Under the pieces are notes generated by a model. The model worked only from the letters and a program-made list of their open reading frames with translations. It did not search any database and was not told where the DNA came from. Shown here in pieces: positions 1 to 11,985 of a stretch of DNA of 64,000 nucleotides. The stretch's first letter is position 1. The number at the start of each line of letters is the position of its first letter. The DNA comes from Patellaria atrata CBS 101060 (taxonomy: Eukaryota; Ascomycota; Dothideomycetes; Patellariales; Patellariaceae): NCBI GenBank assembly GCA_010093705.1, contig MU006104.1, positions 310,001 to 374,000 on the forward strand, in the 5' to 3' direction. The translations under genes and the position numbers were made by a program.

Positions 1-857
1 CACCTGGCGTCGTGGTGGGCAGGTAATAAAGACGTTAGATTTTGGTTGGAGGGGTCATAGCGTATATCGGGTCGCTAAAGGGCATGTAAGATCGGATACG
101 ATGACTTGGAGGAATAGCGTAATAATGTGAAGCTTGCGGAGTACAACGACCCAGGTTGTTTGGAGAGAATTAATAAGGAACGGGTGGGGTAGAACGAGGG
201 TTGCTAGACAGGTCTACCGGGTAAGATTGTGGGATTGACCGGTGCTCTCTGAAACGTTAGACTCTGGTAGTACCATGACCGACCTCCCATGATTCCTTGA
301 TATCTCACTATATCTTGAGAGCACACGGCATAACAAGTGAGAGTACTAGGTAGTTCCTAACCCTGTTAGTTGACTTTGAGGTAGAGGAAATGTGTGACTG
401 TTTGCCAGAGGTGCATATGCAAGACTATCTTGTTTGCTCATAGATTAAACTTGAACTGTCATACGACCGTTGCTGAGTCGATAATGTAAAGATGTATGAT
501 CACGTGCGAGTGATGATCCGCTATACGAATTGGTAGTAATCCGTAAGTTGTGTTTGATATAATATGCAATGCATTTCTAGGCTATGTTCAGCATGTGATG
601 ATGCTATGATGCATGTAAAAAGTAGGGATTTTCCTTCAAAATGCTTATTCGTGGGATCTTCATAATGTTGAAGGGTCGATATATAAAGGTTCCATTCGCT
701 AGGAGGTGACTCCGGGGGTATGTTCTAGGTAATCCATGTTGCTTCCAGAACTCCACGCTGAGAACGAGATGATGCTTTTAATTTCTGAAAATAAACGGTC
801 GGTTTACTCTTTATTATGCCACGTAAATGGATTCCGACCAAGGAAACGATTATGAAA
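1..857. other. Intergenic, nothing recognised
   Basis: No long open frame, RNA gene or repeat is visible here. It lies beyond the 3' end of YTH1 and presumably holds its 3' untranslated region and terminator. Confidence 0.5.
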
Positions 858-1781
858 TCACCATTTCCCTCTCCTGCCTCTGTGCTTCTTCTTTCCCTGA
901 CCCCAACCACCCCTGAACTTCTGTTGCTGAGTTTGTTGCGATTGTGGGCCTCCGAACGATTGCACATTCCGTTCCTCCCTCTCCCTTTCTTCCTCCCGTT
1001 CTCTTTCAGCTTCACGTTCTGCTCTTTCGCGTTCAATTTCTTCTCGACTCTTTTCGATCCGGACCTCTGGTTTCTTTAAATCCTTGTCCTCCACCCACCT
1101 CGCGTGAGCACCAACATTACAGCCTTTTCCGTTAGGACAGAACCCTGCCAGGTAAAAATCACATATCTTCTCTTTCTTCACATGCCTTTTAGCACAATAT
1201 GGACCTAGTGGACAGAATCCTCGGTCGTAATGCGGACAAAGGGGCAACTTCGATTCTGGATCGATATGGAGGTAGAGACAGTCGTCACCTTGGGAGCAGG
1301 TCTGATGGCGGGAGAAGAAATTGCATTCTGGCATGCGGCGGAGGTTAAACTCATGCAGGAACTCGCACGCGTCACCCTTCTTGCATAAACCGCGCAGCCA
1401 ATGTTTACAGACTAGACTACAAAACTTGATTTAGCAACTGATACTCTGAGACTGAACGGTGTAAGCGTTTGGAAAACGGAATGAAACGTATATGAAACAA
1501 CGAATAGGATGACGAGAAAAAGGCTAGAATTTGCTTATTCTATATGGAAGATTGGAGATGTCATACTTATTGTGAGGAGTAGAAGTGTGGTGTTTGTCAG
1601 GACAGTTGTTACCCAGGGGGCAATGGCCCTGCATGTACGCCTTGCAGGCTGGCCTGTTAGGGTCCAGGCCAAAGCGATATTCGCGCTTTAGGAACTCATT
1701 GAAGCTAAACTCGTAGATAGGCGGTGTCGATTGATGAAGGATCTGCTCCACCGCTGCCCGTGTGTGTACTGTAGCGGTCAT
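858..1781 (-). CDS. YTH1: mRNA 3'-end processing protein YTH1 (CPSF30)
   Basis: Two exons, 1567-1781 and 858-1416, give 257 aa, a normal length for fungal Yth1. Five CCCH zinc fingers stand in a row at about residues 46-64, 75-93, 103-121, 131-149 and 156-175 (for example C-x7-C-x5-C-x3-H in the finger [19 protein letters not shown]). A charged Glu/Arg tract and a basic tail ending HRGRRGKW follow. In the family, this subunit of the nuclear cleavage and polyadenylation factor binds the AAUAAA-type signal and the Fip1 subunit. The intron donor gtatga falls after codon 71, and the acceptor that restores the conserved NLVCKHW is the tag ending at 1417. The start at 1781 is the only Met giving the conserved N-terminus. 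CFT1, another subunit of the same complex, lies 34 kb away. Confidence 0.95.
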
Positions 1782-4029
1782 AGTGGGTGTAAGACTGGGG
1801 TGAACTCGTGGCCACTCGTGTAGCCCTTTCCCCGCAAATATAGGTATTCTCCCCGTGAGATGATTATATGAATTTGATGAAGACTAGACCCAATGTTCGA
1901 TGAGGGGGGGAAGTCGTGATAGGGTTGCTCGAAGGTGCGCCGTGTCAATAAAGCGTGGAGAAACCTTATTTGTTTCAGCCTTAGAGAAAGCAACTAAGAG
2001 TGAAAGATAATGTCCGTTTTTGTGGTTATTTTGAGTGGGCCGTCTCGGAAAAATGATGATGTCGAGGAAGTATGGGGGAATGTGAGGGGCGCAGGTTGGA
2101 GGAAGGTCATGCTAAACTTGACGCGCTCTCTGTATCAAAGGCCAGGGTTAGTATATCGGTCTTGGCATCTTTGCCTTCTTCCCTTGCAGTTTTTGCGTTT
2201 GCACTCATACCTTACCTTGACCTTTGCCTACCTTACTCTAGTAAACTCTTCAATTGCAACATGTTGGCAAATCAAGTCAACCAACATATCCATCTACCCT
2301 AGTCCAATTCACCAAACCTCCAATCAATCACCTTGAAAGCGAAGAATGCCCATGATTCATGCGATGGCGAACACAGAAAGCCACTTTACACGACGTTGAA
2401 ATCAATAGGTACACTTTCTCTCAGATATCTTCCCAGTCTCGTATCGGTCTGTAAATGCATGCAGTCATCTTTCCGGCCTTACAGAATCGCAACCTTGCAT
2501 TCGATCGAAGTCGAACGGTTGGTAGAGAATCGAAGTTCTGGTGGTACAGTACAGTACATCGATTCGGACCGCTCGAATATGCCTCCAACTCCAACTCACG
2601 GCATATCGGCTCTGCTCTCGATATCTAATTTAGGGTATGTATGTCTCGGATCGGTCAAAAGAAAGCCTACCTATCGACTCTCGAAGGAGCTATGGAAACA
2701 CAAGGCTCGCAAAATCATCTCACAATGATGCTTACAATAGAGCCTTGAAGAGACCTCTTTCAGGCAATCTTGCTGCACGTCGAAAGTTTAGCTGATTGGG
2801 TCCACCTGTTTTCGACAAACTACGGCCCTGTTGCTGCTGTATGATGCATTTGCACCCCGCTCTGAATTGGCTGACTTGATAGCTTTCCGGATAGTTATCC
2901 TCTCCCGTGCAAAGGTCAAAACTGGAGATTTTGAATTTGAACATGGACGAGGATTTGCTGCACATGTGCGCTGCAAGCCACGTCGTTTCCAACAGGCTCT
3001 TGCTGTCAGGGCTTTGCAAGTCTCTTGGCTGGCTCTTTCTTAACTTTGTCGATCAAGTATGCACCTCTTTTTACAACAATATGCCCTTATCCAGTCACAT
3101 TCATGGTTCGTTATTGCCGCAGGGTTCTGAGCCGTACAGTGCCTGAGTAACAGGTGCGACTCATCGAGCCATGATGAGCCACGAACATGCATCAGCACGC
3201 CCGGAAACTCATCACCACCAGAGAGTCCCAATCGGGGCTGTTTGGTACCAATTAGCGCAACATGCATGACATATACATAGCTGCTTGTGCAGATCGTCAA
3301 ACCTCAGCTTATGGGTCATGGCTGCCGGACAGCACTGATAGAAGCTCGAAAACTACCTTAGCTTCGGGCAAGGTAGGTGACTTTAAGTTCATCAGGTCGT
3401 AGCAAGAACGTGACTCTTTTAATCTTTTAAGTCTATTCTATGTCAAATCAGGATTTTTCTTTATTGTGGTACTACCTCCGCATTTCACGGTTTATCATTG
3501 TTGTAGGAGCCGGCATCTGATACTTGTACTTATTATCGCTACCACTCCGTAGGGACGCTCTACGTAGTATCCCACTTCATATAGCCTTACTGCTGGATCT
3601 GTACTTGAGAAGCTCGACATCCGGCAGTCACGACACACGACTACCTTCTGACTTCATTTGTTTGCTGTCACTTTTGCGTGATACACCGGGGCGGCTTCAC
3701 ATGAATGTTTGAACCTTGATACTTGACCCAAACCTAACACGAGGAAATCCACTTCTCTTTAACTCGAGGTACGTTGAGTACATCTCTATCTCTTCTAAAA
3801 CAGATTACTGTAGTGTTTATCCTTCAGTTGTCTCGTAAAACATTACTTCTTCTCTTTCCCGGAGTCCTTGTCGCTGATGTATCTAGACCCTCACATGTTT
3901 CTAACAGGAATATCTACTCTTCCGATAACCACTTCCGCCTGACCTTTGATCCTCACGATGAATGCATACTATAGATCTTAGTCCACTGTTAGCTCCGATT
4001 CCTGCGCAACTAGGCATTTAGCTACAAAC
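1782..4029. other. Long intergenic region, no gene supported
   Basis: About 2.2 kb between the divergent YTH1 and chitinase genes. Open frames up to 131 codons occur (2010-2336, 2333-2728), but none shows a family motif or a splice-linked continuation. The part next to 1782 should carry the YTH1 promoter and the part next to 4029 the chitinase promoter. Confidence 0.45.
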
Positions 4030-5333
4030 ATGGCCGGAACTTTCGGCCCACCTCGACCCAATTGGTTTCTCAGCGCTGTACAGAATTTAGGCGTCAAGAA
4101 GTCAAAATGCGCCACACCCCCATCGCCTCCAGCAATGAGGATCTTTTCCAATGGCGTCTATTATCCTAATTGGCACATCTATAGAAAGCAACCACCATCG
4201 TCCTTGAATTTGGATGTCATATCGCACGTGTTTTATGCTTTTGCATGGTGAGTCAAATACGGAGATGCTCATTGGATCATGATCAAGACTGACACTTTGA
4301 AACCTTAGGATCAGACCAGATGGTTCCATTTATGTTGGTCATGCATACTACAGGTCTCATTGTTCCAAGCTGACGTCATATAGTTTAGCGACGAGTGGGC
4401 GGACTCTCAGATCGAAGTCGATGGTGTGCACGGCTGTCTACAAGCTTGTGCTGCACTGAAGAAACGTTCCCGAGTTCTAAAGGTTATCTTATCGATAGGA
4501 GGTGGTGGTCAAGGTAGCGAACCCTTTGCAGCAGTGGCCCACGATGCGGAGAAGAGGAAGGTCTTCGCCCGTTCAGCTCTCGATATAGTGCTGAAATATG
4601 GCCTTGATGGTATTGATAGTGAGTATCTGTTATCACTACATCACACGGCTCCTGACAGTCACTAGTTGACTGGGAACATCCTTCAACACCTCAACAAGGG
4701 TTTGATTATGTGAAACTTTTGAACGAGCTCCGAATGTACCTACCTCGACCACATTTCGTCCTAACGTCCGCTCTACCTGGCACTGAATGGGCTTTGCAAT
4801 ATATCAATCTTGCTGAAGCTTCTAACCAACTAGATCTCCTAAATTTAATGGCCTATGACTTCGTAGGGCCGTGGGTAGATACATGTGGGCACCATGCTCA
4901 GCTTTCTACACCTAAGGAGCCGCATAATCACGCAGCGACGATCTCATGCCACTCTGGAGTGGCCATCCTTCTCTCGAAGGGTGTTCCGAAACATAAGATA
5001 CTATTAGGCATACCAGTGTACGGCCGGTCTTTCCTTGGCACTAAAGGTGTAGGTCATGCTTTCAAGGACCAAGGAGGGAATGAAGGGACCTTTGACTATC
5101 GCGAACTTCCCCTCCCCAGCACCCAAGAGGAGGTTGACGAGGAGGTGGGCGCTGCTTACTGTGTTACCAAAGAGGGAGAATTCGTCACTTACGATAACCC
5201 CAAGACGGTCTCGATGAAAGCATGTTTCGTCAAGGAAAACGAACTTGCAGGTCTTTTCTACTGGACAGGTACCGGTGATGGTGCTGGCTCAAGAAGCCTC
5301 GTCTATAACGGGTATGTGGGTCTACACTCATGA
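4030..5333 (+). CDS. GH18 chitinase, no signal peptide
   Basis: Four exons: 4030-4247, a 25-nt exon 4309-4333, 4384-4618 and 4666-5333, giving 381 aa. Joining exons 3 and 4 rebuilds the GH18 catalytic motif DGIDIDWEHP, with the acid Glu last in DxxDxDxE; neither exon holds the whole motif. Other family marks are SIGGGGQGSEPF in strand 3, LMAYDFVGPW, the GIPVYGRSF strand, and a closing MKACFVKE...GLFYWTGTGD. GH18 enzymes cleave beta-1,4-GlcNAc bonds of chitin. The N-terminus MAGTFGPPRPNWF has no hydrophobic signal sequence, so the enzyme is probably intracellular, like the ChiB-type chitinases linked to autolysis. No chitin-binding module is present. The donor of the 25-nt exon (gttggt) is weak, so that junction is the least sure. 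Confidence 0.88.
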
Positions 5334-6071
5334 CTACAAGATGGTTGTCTATGATCCAACATTATGAACCGGAAACCTCATCACACACTGGGGATGAAAT
5401 ACATCCTTGATCAAGGATGAGAACCAAGTTGAAGGTTTATTATATTTGAGACTCTATTACTGAGGGCTCATGAGCGAATCATTAGCTATTAACCCCCGCA
5501 GAGCGGCTATAGCTCCCGGCGTTGCACAAAACTCATGGCTTCGGGCTTTCGAGCCGGATAAGAACGGAATGATGAACAAGGTCGCATGCTCTATAATACA
5601 TTACTATAAGATAGAATGTCCATTGGAGTGATCTCTCATCTCAATTGATTATTTGACCTTTGATATGTGTCTTCTCACTGAATTGAAATGAGGGTCTATA
5701 TGTTATAAAAGATGAACCGTTGAGAAGTCCACCCATCGTTACCAGTGTGCTTTTGATACTGCATTAAATGTGTACTTATTTATCCCGAGTGCCTCCATAC
5801 GGCAATGGTCTAGAATATGAGCGGCAAGTGCTAGTGCTACCGTACAGCTCGGACCGCCGGATTAGATCTATGGTTCCTCGGCCCGTTGAGACATCCGTTC
5901 CAGAGCAATTACACCTTACTATAGATCTAACCGCAAGATATTCGATATATACAACCTTTGATTTCTCTTTCTAAACTTTCTTTACGCTAGGCCGGGTGTT
6001 AGATCTACTCACCTTCGTCCAATACCAAGTACCAAGGGTTATTTGCCCCGATGAGAGCTTAATTTGACTTC
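5334..6071. other. Intergenic between chitinase and VPS53
   Basis: About 740 bp, AT-rich, between two genes on the same strand. It should hold the chitinase 3' end and the VPS53 promoter. I see no other structure. Confidence 0.5.
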
Positions 6072-8842
6072 ATGCACTCCGCGACCTCCACGTCCTTAGA
6101 CTCAGGTAGCAATTTTCTTTACTGTTACTCTGAAGATACTTGACTTACACCTACAGATGATTTCGACCCTTTGGATCATCTGAACGTTATCTTCTCCCAC
6201 CCTTCGACGCTTTCCTCTGTTGCAAGCACATCCCTCGCTCTCCGAAGCTATCAGGATGACCTCGATGAAGATATTGCGGAGCTTGTTTCCAGACAGACTG
6301 CGTCAGATGCAGAAAGTGTTCGCCGGATCCAGGCTGCGAAGGGAGAGCTCGCAGACCTATTCAAGAAGATAGAGAGCGTAAGGGAGAGAGCTATTCAGAC
6401 AGAGCAGGCAATAACGGAGATGACCGCGGACATCAAGCGGCTGGATGGCACAAAGCGGAATCTCACACTGTCCATGACAGCGCTGAAGAGATTACAGATG
6501 CTCACTACAGCATATGAACAGTTGAGGGGATTATCTAAGTCGAGGCAGTACAGGGAATGCGCACAACTTCTGCAGGCCGTAATACAGCTAGTAGCGCACT
6601 TTAAAAGTTATAGATCCATTGATCAGATTGCTACTTTAAGTAGAAATGTTGCTGATTTACAGAGGGAGCTTTTGGAGCAGGTTTGCGAGGATTTTGAGGT
6701 TACATTTGCAAAGGGTGAGGTTACCCAAAAGAAGGGCATGCTTGGGGAGGCTTGTTTGGTCATGGACGCCCTCGGCGAGCATGCGAGGAATCGACTTATA
6801 ACCTGGTATTGTAATACACAACTCAGAGAGTACCGACAGGTCTTTCGCGGGAATGATGAAGTATGTGTTACTTGCCATAAAGCTAGTCAGTGGACTGACA
6901 CAACTATAGGCTGGTTCGCTCGACAACATCTCCCGAAGATACTCTTGGTTTAACAGGATGCTCAAAACTTATGACACCGAACATGCCGCCATATTCCCAG
7001 CACATTGGCGAACGAATGAGATGCTAGCAAATTCGTTTTGTGAAGGAACTAGGGAGGATTTTAAAGCCATTCTGCAGCGATCAAGGCAAACTTTGGACGT
7101 CAATCTTCTCTTGTCGTGCTTACAAGAAACCCTGAACTTTGAACATAGTGTTGAGAGAAGGTTTTCTAATGAGGTGTGCGCGCAAATACCTACTTATGCA
7201 CTGCTTGCTAATAAGGCTTAAGTCACGAGCTTCGATAGACACTATACTCTCGAAAGATGATAAACAAGGCGGTTTTGGTCAAGCGATTTCAGAAGCTTTT
7301 GAACCGTACATGAGCTTATGGGTCGAATCCCAAGATAAGTAGGTATCTATTGCTTTTCATAAAGTATATTGCTCACAAACCTAGGCAACTCGCACTTTTG
7401 ATACCCAGATATCGCCAACAGCCCATCCGCAACACTGAAGACGAGTTCTCTTCTACAACTGTCATAGCCTCGTCGACGGAACTATTCCACTTTTACCGAC
7501 TGATTTTAGCTCAATGTGCTAAACTCTCTACTGGTAGCAGACTATTAGAACTCTCAAAAACCTTTGCGAAGTACTTGGACCAATATGGACAGCAAGTGCT
7601 GTTTTATTTCCTAGGCACAACAGGGTCTTCACAGCAAGGCCCTCTAATCGAAGACATCATTGCAATACTGAATACTGCAGACTATTGCTACCATACATGC
7701 AATCAGTTAGAAGAGAAAATAAGGTCTCGTATCGACGAAGAGTTCAAAACTAGTGTCAACTTGCAAAACCAAGCAGATGGGTTCATGGGCGTTGCTAGCG
7801 CTGCGGTTCGAGCTCTCGTCCGGAAGGTTGACATCGAGTGCGAACCCACCTGGCGTGAAATGCGTAATACCCCATGGAGCAAGCTCGAAAGCGTGGGCGA
7901 TCAGAGTACATACGTCGCAGAGCTGTTACGGCACATGAAGGAGAAGTCAGGGGAGATTTTGAAGTTGTTACAGAAACAGCACTATGCTCGCGCTTTTTGC
8001 GACAACCTTGTGGATTTGATGGTCAACACTTACATAATGAGCACTGTGCAGTGCAGACCAATATCAGAAGTGGGAGCGGAGCAAATGTTGCTGGATTCAT
8101 ACGTCTTAAAGAAAGGTTTCTTAGAGATTGTCACCTTGAATGCCGAACCAGGGACACAAGCTCCTGCTGGGTAAGTCTCTATTTCCTGATTTCACGCCCT
8201 AACTGTGAGTACTGATTCCGTTATTATAGCTTCGTAAAACGCGTCAACCAAGCAATGTCTAAGGTAGACTCTCTACTAAAAACATTGCAAGTGAGGCCAA
8301 TCCCACCGGAAGCACTCGTACAAGCTTACTTAATACATATTGCCGATAAGTCTGATACTAATTTTCGAAAAATACTGGACCTTAAAGGCATCCGCAAATC
8401 AGACCAGTCAGCTTTGGTGGACCTCTTCTCTGCTCACCGTGCATCGCCATCGCATGAAAATCTCCCACAAAATTCTCCACTTCTTACACCCTTACAAATT
8501 ACATCTTCTTCATCTACTGGTATAAGTCTTGGTGCACCGTCCAGTGGTATAACACCGCCGAGCCTTGGTAGTGGACGATTTGATCCCACGACCTTCGGAT
8601 CTGCAATTATAAACGCTGCAAGAGACGGTGTGGATAGATTTGGAAGTCCAGGCTTGGGGGTATCCGTACCGGGAAGCGGACCTCCTGGACATGGTACAAC
8701 CCCTCCGCCTGCCGTTGGACAAGGAGATGGGCATAGTGGTCCAACGAACCTGAATGAAAACTTGAAGAGCATTGGGAAATTCTTTAGACGGGATGTAAGT
8801 GGGTTTGGGCGGTTTGGACGTGGAGGCGAGGATGGAAAATAG
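6072..8842 (+). CDS. VPS53: GARP complex subunit VPS53
   Basis: Six exons (6072-6105, 6157-6860, 6910-7173, 7223-7338, 7385-8170, 8230-8842) encode 838 aa. The short first exon supplies MHSATSTSLDS, and splicing restores the family's DDFDPLDHLNVIF start. A long coiled coil follows (about residues 30-130). Then come Vps53 signatures: LDNISRRYSWFNRMLK across the exon 2/3 join, SQDKQLALLIPRYRQQ across exons 4/5, and SSTELFHFYRLILAQCAKLS. The C-terminal 100 residues are Gly/Pro/Ser-rich and poorly conserved. Vps53, with Vps51, 52 and 54, tethers endosome-derived vesicles at the trans-Golgi. The stop lies only 59 bp from the stop of the next gene on the opposite strand. SNX4, another recycling factor, lies 20 kb away. 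Confidence 0.93.
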
Positions 8843-8901
8843 AATACAAGAGTTTCGGCTCGGTTCAATGGTATATTTGAATATCTGAATCTCTTTTTTG
8901 T

Positions 8902-9855
8902 TCAATCGTGATCATCCTCAGTAGTCCCGGGGCAGCCATCCATTGTACTATCAGGATACTTATGTTTGCACCAGAAACAGTAATTGTGAATCTGGCGAAG
9001 GTGATTAACTACCTTGTCCAAACGTTCTGAGATGGGTAGGGCCTCGAATTCCTCTAGCTCGGGATCTTCATCCTGAACCTCTTCTTCGACAGCTGCCCAT
9101 TTACTATCCGCACCAATTGCGTGTTTATCATCTTCATCATCGTCAGAGTCCTCGTAAGTCGGTGCATTGGTTGATGTCAATTGAAAATCATGCCTCGCGC
9201 GTGCCTCCTTTTCCTTCTCTAACCGATGACGGATGAGACCTCTCCAGAGGATATTTATATTTTTCAATGGCCTCGCAACCTTCTTAACGCGAGCGTCACC
9301 AGTCACATCCCTACCCCCTTCTTCACCATCTTCAGCTCCGTCTTCTTCACCCTCAGCATCGAACTGCTCCGCAATCTTCTGCGCCCCAAAAAACTGCCCC
9401 TCCATCCTCTTTTCCGCCCTCTGGCCCGCCAACCGTTCTCTAAAATCCCCCACCTCGACCTTCTTCCTCATCCCCTCCTCCTCAAACTCCTCCCTCATCT
9501 TCCGCTTCCGCTGACTGTCCAGTCCAACACCGCTCCTGCCCTCCTTCATCTCGAGCCGGATCGGCTCCATGCGCGCGTCGGAGGACTTGCCCAGCGTGGA
9601 CCCGGCTTTGTACCCGAGCTTCGAGAGCAGCTGGAAGCCTTTGTTGGTGCTGTCGAGGGAGGTGCTCAGGGCCGATTCGCGGGATGCGGTTTGCTCGGCG
9701 TGCAGTTGGGATTTGGATTTCGGGCGGGAGCGGGCTTCGGCTTCGCGCTTTTGGCGGGAGAGGCGTTGGAGGGAGGTCTCGTGGGTGTTTTGGGTCGGCT
9801 CGAGGAGGGTCATGGACATGTAGTCTTCTTCTTCTGACGAGTCGGAGCGAGGCAT
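8902..9855 (-). CDS. G-patch protein, GPATCH11-like
   Basis: A single-exon gene of 317 aa. The N-terminus is acidic (RSDSSEEEDYM). A G-patch follows at about residues 70-125 with the core GFQLLSKLGYKAGSTLGK. Then comes a charged helical region including acidic EDSDDDEDDK. A DUF4187-type tail (about 265-317) carries the Cys pattern YCFWCKHKY...CPG. This order matches the GPATCH11/CENP-Y family, which in animals is nuclear and reported at kinetochores. G-patches usually bind and stimulate DEAH-box RNA helicases, so a role in RNA processing is likely but not shown. The gene is convergent with VPS53, with 59 bp between stop codons. Confidence 0.85.
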   Translation of the reverse strand: MPRSDSSEEEDYMSMTLLEPTQNTHETSLQRLSRQKREAEARSRPKSKSQLHAEQTASRESALSTSLDSTNKGFQLLSKLGYKAGSTLGKSSDARMEPIRLEMKEGRSGVGLDSQRKRKMREEFEEEGMRKKVEVGDFRERLAGQRAEKRMEGQFFGAQKIAEQFDAEGEEDGAEDGEEGGRDVTGDARVKKVARPLKNINILWRGLIRHRLEKEKEARARHDFQLTSTNAPTYEDSDDDEDDKHAIGADSKWAAVEEEVQDEDPELEEFEALPISERLDKVVNHLRQIHNYCFWCKHKYPDSTMDGCPGTTEDDHD

Positions 9856-11985
9856 TGCTGCAGATTGAGAGGTTGGGATCGTTCAGATGGGTGGGTGTGG
9901 GATATCGTATAGATCTGTCTCCTTGGTGATGGTGGACTGTGGTGGCGAATACCGTTGTTTGTTTTGTTGGGGATGGTTTGGAATACGTCGGGTAGCATCT
10001 GAGATGCTTGACGCAGGTACTGAGGTGTACAACGGTACTACACGCCTCGGTTGATGGAACCGATATCGATAAGGAAATCAGAAGAGGACTAGCGAGATAC
10101 TTCACCAGCCCGTCTACAACTCCCCCTCATCCATCGTAGACCCGACCCAAAATCCTGAATCTGATAATGTCTCTAACCTTCAACTAACGTTAAACTCTAC
10201 TACACCTTTCTTGTATCTCCGTACTTGCATCACTTCCCAGTTTCCAGACCTGATCTGAGAGGTTGAGTCAAGATGGTAACAGGATCAAGCCAAAGAAAGT
10301 CTTGGATTCGATATAAGTTGCATAAGAAATATGCATCCCTCTCCAGCCCTCGGTATTGGGTTATTCCAACAAGCCGCCCTAGATATATCGTACCCGACTC
10401 AACACGTCCAATCCAGACCTCGAACTGGTCGCCTTCTTGTCGCCTTCTTGTCGCCTTCTTGTCGCCTTCTTGTCGCCTTTGGTGTGGGAGGTTTGAGCTC
10501 ATTGCATTCGTATTTAAAATCAGGATGCGCTGACAATCCCAGATGGCGCATGACACTCCCCAGTCCCCAGGATCTGGCCAGATTTGGGTTTAGGGTCCTT
10601 TTGAAGGCAACTTGGCGTAGAGGGGGTTTCTGGTGGTTTGCTGCTCTGGAATCTGGGGCCGGGGTCCTTTTTGCAAACCAAGCGGATCAATGCGGGCATA
10701 AGCTTCCTGAATGAGTTGCATACCCGTACCTAACACCTCAAAATCCCCCACAGATCGCCCAGCTTTGCTGTCACCACCTACTGGCTCTGCATTTGGCTCC
10801 CAATTTGCCTCTCTTTCGTATCCTTTCTCGTCCTTTTCTTGTCAAACTTTTGCCATGTTCGCAGTTACTGGTGTTGCTGTCGTGCTTACAGACTCGAGTT
10901 ACAGTACAATAAACAATAAACGAGGGCAAGAAAGGGGTAGGTTTCGAGTCCTTGTCTATCATCATTAAAACTACAGCAGCTGGAGAGCGGATTGTAACGT
11001 TGGGCTGGCTCTCCGAATCTACTTCTAACTGCGGCTCGTGCGATAATCAAATTTATCTTTCGAAGGTCTCACTGCCAATTGTTCCGTTGCGCTCCCCTCC
11101 CCTCCCATGGAGCAGGTTACAGTAGTAAGACTAGTGGATCCTTTTATAACTACCTAAGGTACGGATACTGTCGTATTTCTCGATTCACCGACGAATAGTA
11201 ACACAGAATTGTCAGCTTAAGATGGCGTAACGTGTGAGACGTGCGGCACATGCTGAAAGATTTCAGCGAATTCTTTGTTTCTGACTTCTATCAATGCCTC
11301 GGAAGGTCCGATTGTCCCTTGTTGGTGGAAGACGAAGTTTCTAACTTCAATCTCGGTCAACTGCCTGTTCAAGTCTAAGGTCTGTAGTCGTGATTGGCCT
11401 GCTCGTCTTAAAGCGGATCGTCAACTTCGACCTTTCTAAACGGCCGACCCCGGTTCTTTTACTTTTCAGTTTTAGCTTGTATTATTGCGCCTTTTCCGTT
11501 CAAACCGCTGGGCTATGGATGTCATGAACGACGCCTCTTATGGCCTCCTCCTTTTAACGCTGCCACTTGTACCATTCTAACTTATTCAAGGAATCGGCTC
11601 TCGGTTGAAGTCGCCTTCTACGCCTTAGAGACACAAAGAATGGCCCTTTTACATCGCCGGGCCGGTGTTGCCACCGTTCTTGTGTATGTTTGTGTGGAGA
11701 CCGAGCATGTTCTTCTGTTACTTCTTGTGACCTGGTCGCTCTCTTCTTTCTCTGCTTTTTCTTCTAATTCTTCTCTAGGATCTGCTGGTTCCTTTCAGTT
11801 CCCTGCATCGAGATCTTTTGCATAAGCGCGGATCTTGATCTGATTTATATCCCCTCGAGTTCCCCTACTCGTCTTTTCTTTCTTCACCGGATCCTTTGGG
11901 CAATCTTGGGTCGCGCGTGAATAAAGGAAAGCCTCGAAGAAAGAACTTCCCCCTTATATCCATACTACCACCGCATAAGGACAAG
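9856..11985. other. Divergent promoter region, 2.1 kb
   Basis: Lies between the starts of the GPATCH11-like gene and the DUF3712 gene. It carries an 11-bp tandem repeat at 10428-10479, listed separately. Bases 11460-11985 are pyrimidine-rich and look like a long leader of the DUF3712 gene. Open frames here (10331-10714, 10711-10968, 11640-11825) have no family features. Confidence 0.45.
10428..10479. repeat. 11-bp tandem repeat, four full copies
   Basis: Unit GTCGCCTTCTT at 10428-10438, 10439-10449, 10450-10460 and 10461-10471, then a partial copy to 10479. The copies are identical. An 11-bp period is not a multiple of three, which argues against a coding repeat. Confidence 0.95.

Noticed and set aside
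2010-2728. Two overlapping plus-strand frames after YTH1
   Set aside because: No conserved motif or plausible exon structure; Ser/Leu/Tyr mix looks like chance translation.
9226-9837. 203-codon plus-strand frame over the GPATCH11-like gene
   Set aside because: Antisense shadow of a charged protein; the minus-strand reading has G-patch and DUF4187 motifs.
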